Shown piece after piece: positions 40,653 to 51,683 of a stretch of DNA of 64,000 nucleotides. The translations under genes and the position numbers were made by a program. How positions within the stretch are numbered: position 1 is the first letter of the stretch; each line of letters begins with the position of its first letter. A model generated the notes under the pieces. That model did no database searches. It saw only the letters and a program-made list of their open reading frames with translations, and was not told where the DNA came from. This DNA is from Bemisia tabaci (taxonomy: Eukaryota; Arthropoda; Insecta; Hemiptera; Aleyrodidae), in the NCBI RefSeq assembly GCF_918797505.1, contig NC_092800.1, forward strand, positions 44,075,864-44,139,863. The letters are read 5' to 3'.

Positions 40653-41017
40653 TACACTTCTACAGGTTCTGAAATTTCTGAAGGTCCCGGAAAAGTCTGT
40701 AATTTCTATGACCGGTTCTAAGGTCAAGAATAAGTCTGTAAAATTCACCCGAGATCCCGAAAAATTTAAAAATTCGCGGTTTCTACTCGTCATCATCAAC
40801 GGATTAAACCTGCACATCGAGATTGAGTGCAACGTTTTGCAACATTTGACATTTGCTTAGAAGTCCAACTTCAGAAACCCGAGAATCTCCTTCATTTTTG
40901 CGTGATACCACAAACCTACTCCGGAGTTCGAATAGTTGCGCGCTTGACTTCCTCATTCCCCATCCCCTTCAAAAAAGCAACTCAGCGCGTTTCGTTTAAC
41001 TCGGTCCATTATATCAT
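40653..41017. other. No recognised feature
   Basis: Degenerate AAGTCTGTAA repeats at 40665-40745 and a family AE scrap (GTTCGAATAGTTGCGCG) near 40927. Nothing else was seen. Confidence 0.45.
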
Positions 41018-41180
41018 ATTTAGGCGAGGTGTGAATGATCGACTATCGATATTTTCCCATTTGAAGCTATGGTAAAGAATTGATTATTAAAGTGTTCGTT
41101 GTGAACATCCTGTTAATCGATTATTTTCCATAGGTTTAAATGACAGATCAATCGATACATCGCAAAGCAAGCCACGCTAC
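41018..41180. mobile_element. Family A hAT-like MITE, copy 6, worn ends
   Basis: TTAGGCGAGGTGTGAATGATCG at the left and CGCAAAGCAAGCCACGCTACG at the right. The central GTGTTCGTTGTGAACATC is intact. The CAG/CTG termini have mutated, and no duplication can be read. Confidence 0.65.
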
Positions 41181-42049
41181 GATTGAGAACTCATCGGTAT
41201 TCCTCGCGTGAAGAATACTATTCACCAATTTAAATTGCCACGGGAATATTCGCAGAATATACCGAAAATTTTCTAAAGATCCCTAGCGTATTCGCAATAA
41301 TATCACACCGTATAGGGAAGAATTTTAGGAGGCTCGGCGGTTAGCACCATATGGAGAACAGATGCTCCATCTGCTATCGAATGATATTATTCAAAACCCA
41401 GGGGGAGACACAAAGACGGGGGATTTCTCCCCTTTTTTCGTGCAATTACCTGCGATTGCACGCGCGAGGAGGAAGAGAAAAGAAGAGGTCTCTCGGATTC
41501 GCTCGTGGATGTTCTCATCCCAAGAGCCGCTCGCACCCACCTCTCGAGAAATTACGTATAATGCCCTTCCGAACTCATCGGGCACGCCCGGAAAAACAAC
41601 GTATGTGCGGTTTGAGACGAGTCCTATCGCCCGCGTGCATCCCCGTGCTCTCCCGGACTCGCTGTAATATGGAGTTGTGCTGTTTCGTCACCGGGGTGTC
41701 GGCATCGAGGGGGGAGGGGGGATAAAATTCGGCGGGAAACCACAATAACTTCTTCCAGCTCCTCGGCTATCCCATTCAACACCCGCGAAAGTTCCCCGCC
41801 GCCCATAAATTGCTTTCATGCCAGTGTGAATGACACGTTTTGAATCAAAAGTTCAAGATCGAACTTCGGTCAAAGTTCGGGTCGCCTAAGTTCTAACTTC
41901 CAAGGAGCTCTGCATAAAGGCCTAGCCACGCTGTTGACAAAGTTTCGAAAAAAATTGAATTTTAAATATTTTATCGGATTTCTAACAGATGTAACACGAA
42001 CGGCTTATCAGTTACCGATCATTGTTTTCAGGGCTGAAAACCCGAGAAT
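41181..42049. other. GC-rich island, no recognised gene
   Basis: 41440-41810 is CpG-rich. Overlapping frames of about 100-120 codons exist in two phases, and neither resembles a known family. Confidence 0.4.
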
Positions 42050-42229
42050 CACCGAGAAAAAAGATTGGTAGAATTCACCGAATTCAGAGTCAATTCTGCC
42101 AGAAGAAAGGTAAATGTTACTATATACTGGTACAGGTAACCATTCCTCTGGCAGAACTGACTAGGAATTCACGCTGTGTAAAATACAGTGAGAAGCAATG
42201 GTAAATTCTACCAATCTTTTTTCTCGGTG
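42050..42229. mobile_element. CACNG-group palindrome with AT duplication (singleton)
   Basis: The ends are CACCGAGAAAAAAGATTGG and CCAATCTTTTTTCTCGGTG, flanked by AT on both sides. GTAGAATTCACCGAATT / GGTAAATTCTACC and TTCTGCCAGAAG / CTCTGGCAGAA are inverted inside. 180 bp. Confidence 0.72.
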
Positions 42230-42868
42230 ATTGTTAGAGGATCCTATCGGGTCGGAGAATTTTATCAAAAAGACTAGACGTTTTTATGTCGAGTTTTAAT
42301 GTGAAAAGTTAATGAATTTCGATCATTTCGGCCAGTTTTAAGCTGAAAAAGTCAGATAATCCCCCTAAGTTTGAAGGCACCGGGTACTCTGATGAGTGAT
42401 TTTTAGCAAAGTTGCGCAAATGCAAAATAAAACGGGTCATCCTCGAAGCTTTCTACAGAGATACATCCCGTTGATGACTCTATTTTGCAAATTTTGAGTA
42501 ATTAAAATATTCATTAATCTTTTTTTCTTTTTTAGAGGATTGGTGGAACATTTGAAAGAAAACAAAGGGCCATACTAAACACTAAAGTCAGGCAATGAGT
42601 TTATTCAAGTGACGAGAAGTCAGTTTTTTAACCGGGTAAATGGAACTTTAAAAATCGAAACCAAATCTCGGTTAGCTGAACCGAAATTCGCTTTCCGCCC
42701 GCGGCAACCGTCGTTACATGAACCAAAATTTTTTTTCCATGTAGCCAGCTCCAAGCTTTACTTAAATTGGATGTATCTGTATCAAATGGAACTATTTGCA
42801 TAGGGTTCACCTGCAGCTTATATCCTTTTAGCACGAATAGTCTGTTTAGCTCATGAGCTCAAAGTTGT
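42230..42868. other. No recognised feature
   Basis: AT-rich. No family copy was seen. Confidence 0.5.
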
Positions 42869-42872
42869 ATTT

Positions 42873-43393
42873 GGACTTAATTTTGCAATTAGAAGCAACA
42901 CTTTGTGGCTCAGATCAGAAAGAACGCAAGTACTTTTAGTTTCTCTATGAACATAGGTGTTTTTATGCGGATGAACTAGAAATTGTAGTTTCTAGTTGCA
43001 GAAAGTAGTCCTTTTGATCGTCTTTGGAACAACACGTGTCCTCAGTTCAGTAACAATGTATGCACCATTAGTTTTTCTATGCACATGAGTGTTTTCACGG
43101 ATGAATCAGAAAATTGCAAAATGTGGTCCTTTTGATCGTTTCTGGATCAACAATTCAGCAACAACGTTTGTACCATTAGTTTCCCTATGCAGATACCATC
43201 AGTTTTCCTAGGTGTTTATACAGATGAACCAGTTCTAATTGCAAAATGTAGTCCTTTTGATCGTTTCTGGAACCAAAATTATTGCCTCAGTTTAGCAACA
43301 ACGTATGCACCATTAGCTCCCCTATGCACATAGGTGTTTTTACAGATGAGCCAGAAATTGTAGTTTCTAATTGCGAAATTTAGTCCTTATGAT
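42873..43393 (+). repeat. Family E element expanded into a four-unit tandem array
   Basis: A complete E element (42873-43011, ends GGACTTAATTTTGC and AGAAAGTAGTCC) is followed by three more units ending at 43138, 43263 and 43393 (118, 125 and 130 bp). Each unit repeats GCACCATTAGTTTTCCTATGCACAT, GGTGTTTTTACAGATGARCCAG and the junction GTCCTTTTGATCGTTTCTGG. The junction includes the host flank TTTTGATCG, so the array arose from the inserted element plus flank. Confidence 0.75.
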
Positions 43394-43847
43394 CGTTTCT
43401 GGCAACGCTGCGATGGTCCGGGCTGAGAAAGGGGTGTCTTAGGGAGCGCGCGCGGAGGGTGAGACGGGCAGCGTGATGAGTTATTGGCCGAAGATTTGTA
43501 AATGAGCTAATAACTTTTGATAATTTGGCGAGGGTCCCAGGCTCCAGGCTCCGGATTCGATTTCGAAGAAAGTTTCCTAATATCCTTTGACTAGGGATTT
43601 CAGCGCTGATAGGGCCAAGCATCGAAAAGCTGCGAGCTCGACGAATCCGATTGCATCGCCTTTAGCGTCTCTTGCTATTGAAGGAGACAGCCGGCATCCG
43701 GTGCACCGTCGTGTAGATGTTGCGCAAGCCTGATAAATGTTGGAATCAGTCGTCTGTGCGTGTCACCGAATTATTGTTCTTGATAGGGAATCTCACGAAC
43801 GAAATAGATGAACACGAAGGCCTGCAGCCTAATCGTGGAAACCTTAT
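43394..43847. other. No recognised feature
   Basis: GC-richer at 43430-43560. No gene or repeat copy was recognised. Confidence 0.45.
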
Positions 43848-43974
43848 TTGGACGTATTTCTGCCGAACGGAACTATGTGCATTAGGACATGAGCCCTGAG
43901 ACCCACAAGAATATATGTAGAACGGGGCTCTCGTCAAAATGCATGTAGTTCCGTTCGACAGAAATACGCCCATT
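43848..43974. mobile_element. Family T palindrome, copy 1
   Basis: TTGGACGTATTTCTGCCGAACGG at the left and CCGTTCGACAGAAATACGCCCA at the right. The centre is TGAGCCCTGAGACCCACAAG. The second copy is at 49214-49341, about 85 percent alike by eye. Confidence 0.7.
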
Positions 43975-44908
43975 TGATTTTGTGTGTAGGATAAGACAAA
44001 ACATGACATATCTGTTTCGGGTAATACATCGATTTTCGATGTCTTGTCGTGCAGACATAAATTTCAACAATTAGACTGCTGGACTATTAAAGTTACCAAA
44101 GAGGGCAGCAATGTAACTTTTGAAGTACAATTTTGTGAAAATTAGCCGAGGAGAGTCCAAAATGGAAAATTTGTTAAAGCCCACTATGCATCTGAGGACT
44201 CAAGTTCTTTAAATCCTATAAAACATATCTCAATTTTACGAGAAAATACGTGCAGTTGACCTATTTGAGATGTTTTTAAGAATCTAATTTCATTCAGTGC
44301 TCCTATGCACTCTATGATGCAACATCGCTTTATCTCGTACTCCGAACGTCATGTCGTGCGAACCGAAAAAGCCAGTATCGAAATTTGGCTGTTTTGAAAA
44401 CGCCCTCAAGTGCGGCGTGATACCTCACGCATTCCGGAGAGTACGTATAGTTGTAGCATTGCGCCTTACCAAAGCGACGGGAGATTTCAGTTGAAGTAGC
44501 CTCCACGCACGTGGACCTCGGCGGTTTTCCTTTGACATTTTAGCAGCTGTGACCTCACAGTTGCAGAGACGTGCTCAGAAGTGTTGCATTAGCTCATTTA
44601 GTACGGTGGGTACGATCAAAATCGACGATTTTTTCATTGGACACTGCCACTGCGGGAGGTCTTATTGGAGGGAAAATACTCGTTTTTGTCTGTAGAACCA
44701 CTTTCAAATTCGTACAGGATTCGAGATGACGGCCAATCGTGTTTTTGTAGTGCTATATCTCTGTTGCTAATTTCCGATTTTGGTAATCTTTTTTTTGAAG
44801 TGAGAGCTGGAAGGGCCCAGAATACGATTATCGACTCGACCAATATTTTTTCCCATGAAAAAATCGTCGATTTTCGATCGTACTTACCGTACTAGTAGTG
44901 CGATCCTT
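43975..44908. other. No recognised feature
   Basis: About 930 bp with no family copy. A weak inverted pair (ATCGACGATTTTTTCATTGG near 44620 and CATGAAAAAATCGTCGATTTTCG near 44855) suggests an old 270-bp palindrome with gene-less core. Confidence 0.45.
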
Positions 44909-45217
44909 CACGGAGAAAAAAACTTCGTGCATGGGACTCGAAGTTGAGGTCATATGGATCTCTGAAGTTTTCTGATCCCGCATCCGGAAACTTGAGGTCG
45001 AGCTGCCGAAGTTCGGGTCAGACATCTGGAGTACGTCGATATATACCGAGGGGTTCGGGTCACACATCTGAAGTACTCCGGTACATGCCAAAGTGCCTCG
45101 ATGTCTGACCCGAACTTCGGCAGCTCGACCTCAAGTTTTCGCGGTGCGTGATCAGATAACTTCAGAGATCCATATGACCTCAACTTTAGGTCCCATGCAC
45201 GAAGTTTTTTTTCCGTG
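44909..45217. mobile_element. Family N palindrome, copy 2
   Basis: CACGGAGAAAAAAACTTCGTGC at the left and GCACGAAGTTTTTTTTCCGTG at the right. AAGTTGAGGTCATATGGATC is inverted inside. It abuts family O, whose insertion shares the final TG. Confidence 0.7.
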
Positions 45218-45446
45218 CACTGGAAAAGAAAACACATTGGATCTAGAGTCCTGACTCTTAAAAACATCGACAAGAAAAAGTACTCTTGATTTAATCAGAA
45301 TCTAGCTTAAATCAAGAACCCAGCCTCTTAATTGAAGCGGATTTCGTTTTGATTCAAGCAAAAATCCGATTGAATGGAGAGTATTTTTTCTTGTCAATGT
45401 TTTCAAGAGTCTGGACTCTAGATCCAATGTGTTTTTTTTTCCAGTG
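45218..45446. mobile_element. Family O MITE, copy 1, TG duplication
   Basis: CACTGGAAAAGAAAACACATTGG at the left and CCAATGTGTTTTTTTTTCCAGTG at the right, flanked by TG. The arms share GGATCTAGAGTCCTGACTC / GAGTCTGGACTCTAGATCC and TGACAAGAAAAA. Nearly identical to 51692-51919, so the copies are young. Confidence 0.8.
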
Positions 45447-46482
45447 TGCACATCACCATTTTAGATCTTCGTTTAGCGCGGAAGCACACGAGCAGTAAAA
45501 CCGGCACCCATGTCCTGGGGGAGGATATGACGGACAGCAGATCGTTTCTGTAATTAAAACCTGCGTGACCGAGCGCATTCTATCACACGTCGAAACGAGG
45601 TGCAAGCAGACGTATCCCCGCCCCCCTCCCCCCCCCCCCGCCGCCGCGGGGGAACAGCTATGAAAAAGATGCCTATCAAACTAGTGTTACTCATCTGGGC
45701 TTTCTTTATTGACTTAATTTTCGTTCTAACGTTTCCGTTGTACTACACCACACCCCCGCCAAGTCTAGCGTCCCGGCCGACGCGAAACAGCGCCTGCAGT
45801 CGGGAGATCGGCAACCGGGTCATGCACCGGGGTACAACCTTGTGTTTATTCACCATTACACGGCGCTGCGGCCGCGACCGCGGAAAGCAAACAAGGCTCG
45901 CTCCCTCGACTCGTCGCAGCTTTCTTAAGAAGTATCGAGTCTCGATGTATCGATGTATCGATCTATCGAATGTGGATCTCGGCCGGTCGGCGCGATGGCC
46001 GGAAGTACCACGGAAGGAGGATTACGATTTCCGGCCGGCCGGCCGGCGCGAGGTTGCCGAATCGGGCCGTACAATTTTTCTATCTTTATTCGAGTTGTAT
46101 GTGAATTAAGCGGTGATTATTTTTGCGCGATTCGGCAACCAAGGAGCGACATGAGTGGTGTTCTTGAGCTTGGACGTGCGCCTTTGCCTCCGGAAAAAAA
46201 CTGCGGTAAGGCGGAGTTCCTACAAGGGTCGGGGGCACTTTATTCGAGCCATTATTTCTGTGTAAAACGCGACTACATTTCGTAAATAGGGTACTCAATT
46301 TTCTGGCTTTTCAAGAAAACAACATATGAGCCATCGATTTCTGAATACAGATACAAGCTTTTATCAAAGTTGTGACTGTCAGGAACCGGGATGTCGTTAG
46401 GAAAAATCAGAAAAATATCAGAAAAATTAGTCACGGACCAGGGAATTCTGAGTGCATCGAGCAATTTCGCCCAAACATGCTG
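45447..46482. other. GC-rich island with one unsupported open frame
   Basis: 45590-46060 is GC-rich, with C-runs at 45616-45640 and repeated CCGGCCGG near 46035. The plus-strand frame ending at 46109 has its first ATG at 45660 and would encode about 149 residues. Its N-terminus is lysine-containing then hydrophobic (resembling a signal anchor) and the rest is arginine-rich. I recognise no domain and consider it probably non-coding. 46378-46450 has the TCAGGGA-type repeat. Confidence 0.3.
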
Positions 46483-46694
46483 TCCTGTTACGAGAAAACT
46501 AGATCACTATGATGTTTCATTATGTAAATTTTGATTCTTAGTATGCCACAGTTATTTTAGAATTAAGTCCTTACTAATGGTCGTTGGTTTTTCGGTAATA
46601 ACACATTTTATGAATAAAAAGCTGACAAAATGTAGGATGGACAAAATGTGCTGATGTACGGTGTTTTTTCTGAGGACGGCAGTCATATTGGGGT

Positions 46695-46858
46695 CAGTGG
46701 CGTGGCGTGAATTGCGATATATCGATTGTTATGCCATTTAAACCTATGAAAAAAGATCGATTATCAGGGTGTTCGCAGCGAACACCTTAGTAATCGATTC
46801 TTTACCATAGCTTCAAATGGCGAGATATCGATAATCGATTATTCACGCCACGCCACTG
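46695..46858. mobile_element. Family A hAT-like MITE, copy 7, perfect 8-bp duplication
   Basis: CAGTGGCGTGGCGTGAATTGCG at the left and CACGCCACGCCACTG at the right, flanked by ATTGGGGT at 46687-46694 and 46859-46866. The partner unit of the surrounding duplication reads ATTAGGGT once, without the element, giving the empty site. This copy defines the family. Confidence 0.9.
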
Positions 46859-47035
46859 ATTGGGGTAGGCGGTAGGTATACTTTACTTTAGTGGTCCATT
46901 CGTCCTATCACGAGAAAACTAAATTACTATGAGGCTCCATTTTGTAAATTTGGATTCTTAATGGTGTGCCACAGTCAACTGAGAATCAAGAAGGATAAAT
47001 ATTTGTTGGTTTTTCGGTAATGAAACATCCCATCC

Positions 47036-47580
47036 TACCTATAATAATTACCCGACCTATGTCAGCAATTCTTTCGTTCACGATAACTATCGTTAGATTT
47101 ACGTTAGCTTCTTCAAATTTCGCAATTTTGTCCATCTTGGTCTTATAAAGAACTGTATAAATTTTCGGTTAAATCGCATTTACCGTTTACTTATAAACGG
47201 TAATTAACGTAAGTGCCCTACTTACGCTGTTTTCCACTAAACTGTTTTTATGAAAGTTCCATTCCTTGGTTTCCTTGGTAACCTTTGTTTGCTATCAGCT
47301 GATGTTTTATTTCAACTTATTTTTTTCTTTTTTTTCATTTTTTTTCTTTCTCTTTTTAATAAATCATTGCTAGGTTAGTTCTAATTTTTTTGCCAGCATT
47401 AATTCCCCCCCACCCGCAGCTAATTTTTCTAGCTCCATCACCCTCTCCCCACAACTCGTTTTTCTATCGATTTTATCATTTTTTTGTATGGCATGTCTTG
47501 CTCCCCTACCACCATTTTTTCGGGGTTGTAGATATTTTAGCGGCCTCTAGACCCGGGACTCAAGTCACGGGCATTTCGCT
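47036..47580. other. Insertion in the second duplicate, contents unassigned
   Basis: AT- and T-rich (47320-47360) segment that interrupts unit 2. It holds the 46-bp conserved block at 47268. No terminal inverted repeats were seen. Confidence 0.4.
47268..47313 (+). repeat. Conserved 46-bp block, copy 2 (contains an X-box-like motif)
   Basis: 45 of 46 bases match 24005-24050. GTTTCCTTGGTAAC (47269-47282) fits the RFX X-box pattern of two inverted half-sites. ATCAGCTGAT follows. The flanks are unrelated to those of copy 1. Confidence 0.6.
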
Positions 47581-47690
47581 AGTTTTGTTAATAGAAAGCT
47601 GACAAAGTGCTGGCTGGAGTTACGGTGTTTTTGCTGAGCACGGTAGAATTAGGGTACTTACTCTACTTTAAAGGTTCATTCGTTTGCCGT

Positions 47691-48232
47691 CCCGGAGTTA
47701 GAATGCCACCCCGTAAGGATTTTAGTGCGTCGGAAAGTTCTTATATTACCGGAACGGTTAAAAAAGTCTCGACTCTCGCGACTCAGGAGTTCCGCTTTTG
47801 TTTCCGGTCAAAACGCCCCCGTCCCAATCCCACGGATTGAGGGTCGCTTAATACCGTTCATTAAAACGTTTTCATTGGAACGGTGAACTTTTCACGATCC
47901 GTTTCAAGAGGCGCCCTCCCCTCAGTCCGTTAATTACTCTTTTATCGGTGACAAAGCGAAACGATAAGTCGGCCCATTCACCGGAAAGCGGAAGACGTTC
48001 GTCGCGGAGGTTTCCGAAGGCAATCATTCTCCCGGAGCATCCAATTTCAGTCCCTTCAGCCGTCTCCATGGGGTGTTTTAATAAGGCGACAATCCGCGAT
48101 TTTATAAGCAACAACTTCCTCCCACGCTCCAGTCGGGGGAGCAACAGGTTTTTGCACTTAGGTGCACTAAAGAAAAAACTCCGGTCGTGGAATCCGCACT
48201 TACGGGGGCTATATAAACATACCGTTTGCATT
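47691..48232. other. GC-rich single-copy stretch, TATA-like site at 48211
   Basis: No family copy. Open frames on both strands around 47870-48390 give no recognisable product. CTATATAAAC at 48210-48219 resembles a TATA box but nothing downstream confirms a promoter. Confidence 0.35.
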
Positions 48233-48323
48233 CCGGGCTCAGAGCCGGAAAGTTTCGGGCGTAGCATCTGGAGCGATCAAAGTTACGGCTCCAGCACCCG
48301 GAAGTTTCAGCCTCTGAGCCCGG
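48233..48323. repeat. 91-bp imperfect palindrome
   Basis: CCGGGCTCAGAG at 48233-48244 and CTCTGAGCCCGG at 48312-48323 are perfect reverse complements. Inside, GGAAAGTTTCGGG and CCCGGAAGTTTC partly pair. It resembles the core style of family N but has no CACNG ends. Confidence 0.6.
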
Positions 48324-49213
48324 AACGGACGATATGTCTGGACAGTCCGTATCTGTATTTTCAGCGTGGGTTCAAAATGCAGTTTTCCTAAACTGTCGTT
48401 GTGATTTCGCACTTGAGTTCTTTTGTTTGAAGGTCGATGGTATGCATATGAAGTCCACGCAAAAATTAAAAAAAATAATAATCCGTGATTTTGAATGGCG
48501 GAAAGGTAGGTAAGAACAGGATTTTACAGATAAATTTTTAAGATATGAAAGGCAGCATCTCTCTATTGATAAAACAACAGGATCAAAGCGCAAACTTGGA
48601 AACTGTTAGCGAAGATAAGGATAAGCTTTTCAATTGATTATCCCTCTGTGGAGGTCATTTCAATTCTTCCGATTGATATAAAATAATGAAAGGCTAATAA
48701 TGATGAGGTAAGTATGAAAGAAAATTTATTTACGACTACATTCATCAGCTTTTGAGTCTTGGAACTTTACTTTCTAGAAATTCACTTCCCTCTTGATTGA
48801 ATACTTGAAAGAAACTCTATTCTTTCGACTACGGTTCTTTTTTACGGACAGTTACAATTCGCTCAAGAACAGTTAAACAATCGTTTACGGAAACCGTCTC
48901 ATTACCACGTTTTGGTTTAAAATGCGAAAGCACTGTCAAGAATCCAAAGCTAGGTGATGTAAATGTAGCACGTGAGAATGGCCACCGTCGACATGTTCTG
49001 GTAAATTATCAAAATGCCATGGTTCGTGGTACGATGAGCCACTTTATCATCTTTTAATATAAAATTTTGGTGACGGTTATTGGCCAGAACTCATAGACAT
49101 TGTCTACCATCATTCGATTTCAGCGATGAATCGTTCATGACCTGAAAAGTATCAACATTTCAAGTTAAAGGGGGATTTCAAGGCATCTGATCTTCCGACA
49201 ACACCACTTCCTA
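48324..49213. other. No recognised feature
   Basis: AT-rich. Nothing assigned. Confidence 0.5.
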
Positions 49214-49341
49214 TTTGGACGCATTTCTGCTAAACGGAACTATGTGCATTTAGACATGAGCCCTGAGACCCACAAGAATATGTGCGTAACAGGGCTCACG
49301 CCATAATGCACATAGTTTCGTTTGGCAGAAATGCGTCGATT
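49214..49341. mobile_element. Family T palindrome, copy 2
   Basis: TTGGACGCATTTCTGCTAAACGG at the left and CGTTTGGCAGAAATGCGTCGA at the right. The centre is identical to copy 1 over TGAGCCCTGAGACCCACAAG. Confidence 0.7.
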
Positions 49342-49344
49342 TCT

Positions 49345-49599
49345 CCCGCGCCCAGTAAAAACGCCGTAAAAACATTCGAATATCGCCAAATGTCTTCTCT
49401 GAAAATATTATCATTTTTTGAAGAAAGTTATGAATATTTTTGTTGTTGAAATTTTCAGATATTTTAGATCAAATTGAGAACGAAATCCTCCAAAAAATCG
49501 GCGGTTAAAGATTCCTCAATTTTTCCGAAAATGCATGATTTGCCGAAGGAAAATTTGGTAACGCCTAATGGCTCATGTGGCATTCTTACGTAGCATATC
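49345..49599. mobile_element. Family B MITE, copy 8
   Basis: GCGCCCAGTAAAAACGCCGTAAAAAC at the left and ATGTGGCATTCTTACGTAGCAT at the right. AAGAAAGTTATGAATATTTTTG and AAGGAAAATTTGGTAACG lie inside. The ends are worn. Confidence 0.62.
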
Positions 49600-50003
49600 A
49601 AATTTAGGCCTGGATTTTGCTCTCAGCACGCGTATCAGGCGTCCGGTAAATAAGTAAGAAGAGGAAAAGAAAAAACGGAAAAAGGAACGAAAACACATAA
49701 ACCTCAATTTATTGAGATAGTCCATACGAAACAAGTTTGTTTTTACGGATGTTGCACGCTAATTTCCCCTCCCGACAAAATTTACTTTATCTAAAAATAA
49801 AACTTACAACCGAACACGTTTCCGCAAAGTTAGACTAATTTCTCAATATTTACATTCTTCCCCTAATTTACGACTCCATTCGTACGGGCGCCAACGTAAA
49901 CCACGTTTTTATTTCGCCCCTGAAAAGCATTTCGTTTTCACACGTCGTCGTGAGCAGAAAATCGCTCACTCACACCCCCACATCGAGAAGATCCTCTTCA
50001 TTC
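49600..50003. other. No recognised feature
   Basis: Unassigned AT-rich sequence. Confidence 0.5.
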
Positions 50004-50256
50004 CAGCCGTGCTAAGGAAAAATGCCGTTTGAGCATTCGATAATTGCCACATTTTCTTCTACGAAATGTTTATTTTTGAAGAAAATTATGTATATTTTCC
50101 CCTGAAATTTTCAGACACTTTAGATCCAATTATAAACAAAATTATCTGAGAAATTGGCAGAAGTATATTAAAAATATTCCTGAAAATTAGTGATTTGCGA
50201 GAGGAATTTTGGCAACGCCTAAAGGCTCATACGGCGTTTTATCCTTAGAACGGTAG
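50004..50256. mobile_element. Family B MITE, copy 9
   Basis: CAGCCGTGCTAAGGAAAAATGCCG at the left and ATACGGCGTTTTATCCTTAGAACGGTAG at the right, with GATCCAATTATAAAC and AGGAATTTTGGCAACG inside. Confidence 0.72.
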
Positions 50257-50858
50257 TGCTGTGACTCTATTCTCCCATCCCCCTTCTCTCCCTCAGGAGG
50301 ATAATTACGAGCGCGTATGGCGAAAAATAAATTTGGCATGCATGTGGAGACGGGATGTGGGCCACGGAAAACAATGATCATAAAATGAATAAAATTGAAC
50401 GAAGCGCAGGGAGACCGTTTGCAGAGACGCTGGCCCGACAGTAACACATGCAGTTAATGCGAGCGTGTCTCATGTCCCGCTGTCGCCGGATTTAATAAAA
50501 TTGTCGCATGGAAAAGTAGCCAGGATAAAGGCATTCGAAACTCAAGCTGCATTGAATTCCGGAAAAATTAAATTTCGTCCATCAGCGAAACTCTAAAGGT
50601 AATAATGACCCAACACCTTAATAATTTTCATTTATTTTTTTAATAAAATAAAAAAAGGTAAAAGCCCAAAATAATGAAGACATCAATGTAAAAGTCGAAA
50701 CAACCCCTAAAACTTGACTGGCTACAACATATCGGTCACTGATTGACTCAAATTTCAGAAGTTCGCACATTCTCTGGAAATCTCTAACAATGACTTGTCT
50801 GCGTAGTTGAACTTTTAAAAGTAGTAGGAAAGAAGTTGACTTTGAACTGTTTCTGCGA
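50257..50858. other. No recognised feature
   Basis: Nothing assigned. Confidence 0.5.
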
Positions 50859-50928
50859 AAACGCCTTCAATTTTAAAATATGCAACACGGGCATCCGTGA
50901 AGTTCGAATAGTTGCATCCTGGCGCCTT
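50859..50928. repeat. Family AE short palindrome, copy 2
   Basis: AAACGCCTTCAATTTTAAAATATGC at the left, GCATCCTGGCGCC at the right, with CAACACGGGCATCCGTGAAGTTCGAATAGTTG between. Confidence 0.58.
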
Positions 50929-51473
50929 TATCGAAGCCAATGTTGCCCGTCCTGGAGCAGCTGTAATTGCACTCTGCGCATCAATTCGCATTGAGAGACG
51001 CCGAGCTGGAGAGGTTTTGCTTGAGGCTAATAGTCTCATAGATCCGCTAGCGTGTTTGAAGAAAAAATTTGCTCCAGTATGACTATAATTTTGATGAAAT
51101 TATGAAGATATTCGGGCGATCGCGTAGTATATGAAATTGACGACTGTTTTTCAATATGCATTCTAGTTGATGTTTGGTGAATATTACAAAATCGTTTTGC
51201 TCTGATCAGATATGTGATGCATCTGCAACTTTAATCAGTAATACGTGAAGAAATAAGATTTTTCGAAAGCTGTGCAAAATCTGTACAATATCTGTGCAAA
51301 ACCGTACGAAAATTGCACGGAAATGATACGGAAACGAAAAGGAATGAAAGGAAAATTGATCACCTCATCATTCTTGTTAGAAAAAACTAGAATATATTTG
51401 CGGAAATATGAAATGTGAATGTTTTGTACGAAATATGGTGCAAATTGTGCGAACGAATAAGTAAGCCGAAATA
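50929..51473. other. No recognised feature
   Basis: AT-rich. Short CTGTGCAAAA/GTGCAAAATC iterations near 51270-51310 only. Confidence 0.45.
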
Positions 51474-51683
51474 CGCGGCAAAAAATGGATTGCTGATTTA
51501 ACAATTATTTTGTCGAAAAATATGTCCGACATGTTATAAATGCACATTTCATAATAGTGGAGAGCTACGTTCACCCCGGGGATGGCGAAATTAGCATGTT
51601 TTTATTGTAAATCCTACATTGAAACAAGTCTGACTCATTTTTAACTACAAAATTGTTAATTCAGCAATTTCATTTTTTTCCGT
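51474..51683. mobile_element. Family P palindrome, copy 2, TA duplication
   Basis: CGCGGCAAAAAATGGATTGCTG at the left and CAGCAATTTCATTTTTTTCCGTG at the right, flanked by TA. ATGTCCGACATGTTA / TGAAACAAGTCTGACTCAT is inverted. Confidence 0.68.

Larger units (their letters stand above)
46483..47690 (+). repeat. Direct duplication of about 420 bp carrying different insertions
   Basis: Unit 1 (from 46483) and unit 2 (from 46903) share ACGAGAAAACTA, CATTWTGTAAATTTKGATTCTTA, TTGGTTTTTCGGTAAT, and then AAGCTGACAAA, TTACGGTGTTTTTGCTGAG-like and TTTACTTTAGTGGTCCATTCG-like blocks. Unit 1 holds a family A element (46695-46858). Unit 2 is split by 47036-47580. Confidence 0.65.

Noticed and set aside
45600..46109. 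169-codon frame with a hydrophobic segment
   Set aside because: It begins at a GTG. The first ATG is at 45660. The frame depends on C-runs and CCGGCCGG repeats and shows no recognisable family.
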